Positions 60,810 through 64,000 of a stretch of DNA of 64,000 nt are shown here, piece by piece (the first letter of the stretch is position 1; every line of letters starts with the position of its first letter). The position numbers were made by a program, and so were the translations under genes. The stretch is from Sinonovacula constricta (lineage: Eukaryota > Mollusca > Bivalvia > Cardiida > Solecurtidae): assembly GCA_007844125.1 (NCBI GenBank), contig CM017559.1, positions 67,934,705-67,998,704 of the forward strand. Reading direction: 5' to 3'. Below the pieces are notes generated by a model. It saw nothing but the letters and a program-made list of their open reading frames with translations, searched no databases and was not told the origin of the DNA.

Positions 60810-63095
60810 TCAGTAAACTGTAAATTGTACGTCATTTAAAAACTAACATATGAAGCTTCGTGAAAATGTAAACATATATATCCTTGGGCTTTGACCAAAT
60901 GAAAATCGGAAAAACGTGTTTCATGTGTGGCAAATTAAGATTGAAAACAGGGGTCCATTTCGAAATAAAATCCAGCCCCGAATTTACATAGTAGAAAATA
61001 TCAATTGTTCGTATACTTTAGCAACGATTAGTTCAAGTGTATATTCTTAGATAGATAACACGTCTAAATTGTAACATATGTAAACTTTTTCTATAAATAT
61101 GATTCATTAACAATAAATATTTTACTAACATGTTTTCCGAGGATATGTCAACAGGATACAATAATTTTAAATCTACAATGTTTCCTAAAGAAGATGCAAC
61201 AAAAATAAACAAACATCTTGTTTAACATTCACGAATACTCCATTTCTGGCAGAGGGAGATTGCTGATACTTGGTACCAATACAAACAGCCTACCTGGTAT
61301 TAAAATGCATTATCATTGTATCTGTCTGGTCTTAGATGATTGCAAACAATAGCATTAATACATTTCTACGACCCCATTGCTACTCAAAGACGTTTCTTTC
61401 AAAATTGTTGAGCTCGACCTACAAAAAATGATCACACGCCATTCACAGAATCTAATAATCATAACAAGTTAAATGTCAACTTAGAATGATTGATATGTTA
61501 AACTATTATTATCAATATTTAATTGTAATACATATTAAAGATATAAAAAGTGTTATACGACACCTAATCAAAGCCGTGTACGTGTGCATTTAAACAGTTT
61601 TCCTTAAGTATTGGTCAATCATAAGCAGGTTTATTTGACATTCTCTGCAGGGACACACAACTAAAATAAGTAAATGTATAGACTTATAACAAAAAATGAA
61701 GAAAAACAACAACAACAACAACAACATACACAAACAAACACATTCTTTTATGGAAGAAGAGTTATTTCATTAAAAAAAAAAAATATATGTTTAACTAAAA
61801 TTATGCACGTCATCAAAATAACGTCTTTATTATAAACGAAATACAAATCTTTATCTTTTGTAGTTTTATTTTTAAACAGGACAAGTAATGTTATTATCCC
61901 TGCATATTATTTTCGTTTGACATGACATGATAACGTTGACATTTATAAAAGAAAACCTAGACATATAATTATATGAGTAAAACCAGTCGTGCAAATTCTC
62001 CAAATAAAATAAACATTTATGTATTTACAAGACTGATAGATACGACATTGTAGGCTTGAGATTAGTAAAGGATCATTAACTTCATTTGATATTACGCTGT
62101 GTTTTGCTCTAAACATCAAACAAAAACTGAAAACGTAAACCTTAAGCAACATACCTTTTTGTTGATATTTGTTAAAAAAACATATTTGTTAAAAAAAATC
62201 ATCACAAACAAGGAATGTACTACTACTCCTGTCTACTGTAATTAAAGTACGGCCTGGGTACGATTTGACGTTGCTTATAATAAACAATACTCGACGATGT
62301 TCAAACGCTCAAATTTCAACTCGCCTTTTTATGCAAAGAGTCCGATGAAATGGCAAATGCACTTCTTTATGTAAAAATATCAAAAACAGATTGATTGAAT
62401 TCTTCCAGATTGAAGAACGAACTTCTTGTATAAACATAACTTTTGTAAATGTAAATTTGCAACGCCATTCTGTAAGTCTTTTTCCAGTTTTCTTGCGCAA
62501 AATTTCAGGCAGAACAGGAATTAGTTTAACCTGAAATTAGGTCGGGTTGGAAATTTTCCAAGTTAAAAATAAACAAATATTAAAATTATGTTTATGTGTT
62601 TTTCTTACATTGTCATTCTTTTTCCCCACTTTCTTCGTGCTCTATGTATACTTGTTGTCTATGTACCGTCTTCGGCCGACCGGTATAATGATAAACTTTG
62701 GAGGAGAAATGTTTAATGTCGTGTAACGACCAAGGTGGTAGACATATAGATCTAAGCACTTCGAACCAGCCTCGCTGCTGGACAAACTCTTTTATCGACG
62801 CGGTTTAAGCCTCTTCCCAAGTTGCGGTTAAGCAACGGTTACTGTGGCTGGTGTATGGATGGGTGACCTTTGGAGAGCGCCGGCCTACGTCACAGTTGCA
62901 ATACATGCACAGTTGAAGTCCGCCGAACTTTTATGCCCAGTATATCTTCCACACTGCAATGCTATTTCTGTATCCACCATTTATATTATTTACCAACCTA
63001 TTATGTGGAGACAAATCGCTAGTAGAAATAACTGTTTTTTTTGTTTTTTGTTATTTGTTGTACAGAATTATACTGCATTATCTGATTATTTCTTT
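60810..63095. other. AT-rich non-coding stretch between the promoter and the edge exon
   Basis: No supported exon. It could be the first intron of the plus-strand gene represented at 63101. It holds a (CAA)n run near 61709 and the 5S-like fragment. Confidence 0.5.
62821..62890 (+). repeat. 5S-rRNA-like fragment
   Basis: GCGGTTAAGCAACGG and GTGTATGGATGGGTGACC have the spacing and sequence of the 5S internal control region (box A AGCTAAGCA, box C TTGGATGGGAGACC). The rest of a 5S gene is not recognisable. A 5S-derived SINE or pseudogene is likely. Confidence 0.4.
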
Positions 63096-63100
63096 TAAAG

Positions 63101-63187
63101 GGTTTAACAAACACGAAGGGTGTCAGTGACCGAGCAGATCAGTCGCTGACTTGTCTCTCCCTTGACATCTTACAGTACTGTGTTGAG
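63101..63187 (+). CDS. Candidate internal exon of an unidentified plus-strand gene
   Basis: 29 open codons, GLTNTKGVSDRADQSLTCLS then LDILQYCVE, flanked by TTTTAAAG and GAG|GTGAGT. Composition and codon use look coding, unlike the AT-rich surroundings. I do not recognise the protein. Other exons would lie beyond 64 kb or near the 60.7-kb promoter. Confidence 0.45.
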
Positions 63188-63225
63188 GTGAGTCCTGGTT
63201 CTGACAAAAATGGTGTAGATGCATT

Positions 63226-63228
<3 letters not shown>

Positions 63229-63292
<64 letters not shown>
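63229..63292 (+). repeat. (CT)n microsatellite
   Basis: About 32 CT dinucleotides directly after the candidate exon's donor, followed by a C-rich run. Confidence 0.97.
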
Positions 63293-63293
<1 letters not shown>

Positions 63294-64000
63294 ACCCCCC
63301 CCCTCCCCCGACATTTGTCTAGGGTCCAACAAAATATTTGAATATAATAACCATAAACGTGTCAATAATTCCCTGAATAACATGCATTGTAGTTATTGTA
63401 AAACGGTTACGCTTTCCTGGATATGATTAAACACATCTAGTGTTAATCAAAGTGTCAGGTAATAAGACAAACACAGTTTGATTTCAATCCATTCCGGGGT
63501 ATTTAATGTGAAACAGTCTGAAATTAATAGAATAAGATTCAATTTTTAGGGGGGGTTATTGCTTGCAATTTTTGGTTTTATAATCAAGCGAATTTAGATG
63601 TGCAATATGCATACACAAAATCGAAAAATGTATGTTATTGAAATAACCTTGAAGCATTAAGTCTTGCAAATAAATTATAGATATGATAAGTAATTATTGA
63701 ATGTACTCAAATGTAATCAAAAACTGTATTTTTTATACTGTTTATAGAATAAACAATACTCGGCATTTACACGTTTTATCTTTACATGCTTTTCCTTGGC
63801 CCAACTAATAAACTTCTTCAAATAAATCAAGAATCTTTTAGCAGTTTTAATTGAAATAATACCTATCCCCTCGCCAAAATACAATTAATTAATTTAAATT
63901 ATTAAAGTCACCATTGTAAGGTAAGGTTACCATTAAATTTCATATCTTTAATTTATGGATATAAAAAAGTTTGGCACTCGTGACTTTTTAAATTTCTAAA

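Overview
The window is nuclear DNA of an intron-rich animal. It is AT-rich, has canonical GT-AG introns and vertebrate-like gene families, and is full of short dispersed repeats of a kind I associate with bivalve molluscs. The bivalve assignment is inference. No kingdom-specific marker gene is present.

Layout. (1) 0-1.5 kb: a candidate first and second exon of an unidentified minus-strand gene, with an ETS/NRF1-type promoter near 1.49 kb. (2) 10.5-45.9 kb: fifteen plus-strand exons encoding the 1,064 C-terminal residues of a death-associated protein kinase 1 (DAPK1) homologue, in the order ankyrin repeats, ROC GTPase (P-loop GSTGVGKTT), COR and C-terminal death domain. The kinase and calmodulin-binding part is not in the window. 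(3) 45.9-52.7 kb: intergenic DNA with only SINE and short repeat debris. (4) 52.76-60.58 kb: a four-exon minus-strand gene homologous to human C9orf85, a small cysteine-rich protein with four CxxC motifs, convergent with DAPK. (5) 60.6-60.8 kb: a GC-rich, probably bidirectional promoter. (6) 63.1 kb: one candidate exon of an unidentified plus-strand gene that leaves the window.

The most striking feature is the tandem arrays in the introns. Five arrays abut a splice junction, and the repeat units carry copies of that splice site. The largest is about 12 kb in DAPK intron 4. Its roughly 265 units of 45 bp each contain the 3' end of the intron, the CAG acceptor and the first 24 coding bases of the next ankyrin exon, all in the exon's reading frame. 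Donor-anchored arrays follow DAPK exons 2, 3 and 7 and exon 2 of the C9orf85 homologue. Long open frames inside these arrays are repeat translations, not genes.

Mobile elements: a 385-bp miniature LTR element (TRIM) whose 130-bp LTRs each contain a tRNA-like sequence with Pol III A and B boxes; two inverted copies of a TA-flanked DNA transposon carrying THAP-like and SAP-like coding remnants; a 1.2-kb TIR element inserted in another minisatellite; several tRNA-derived SINEs; and a 5S-rRNA-like fragment.
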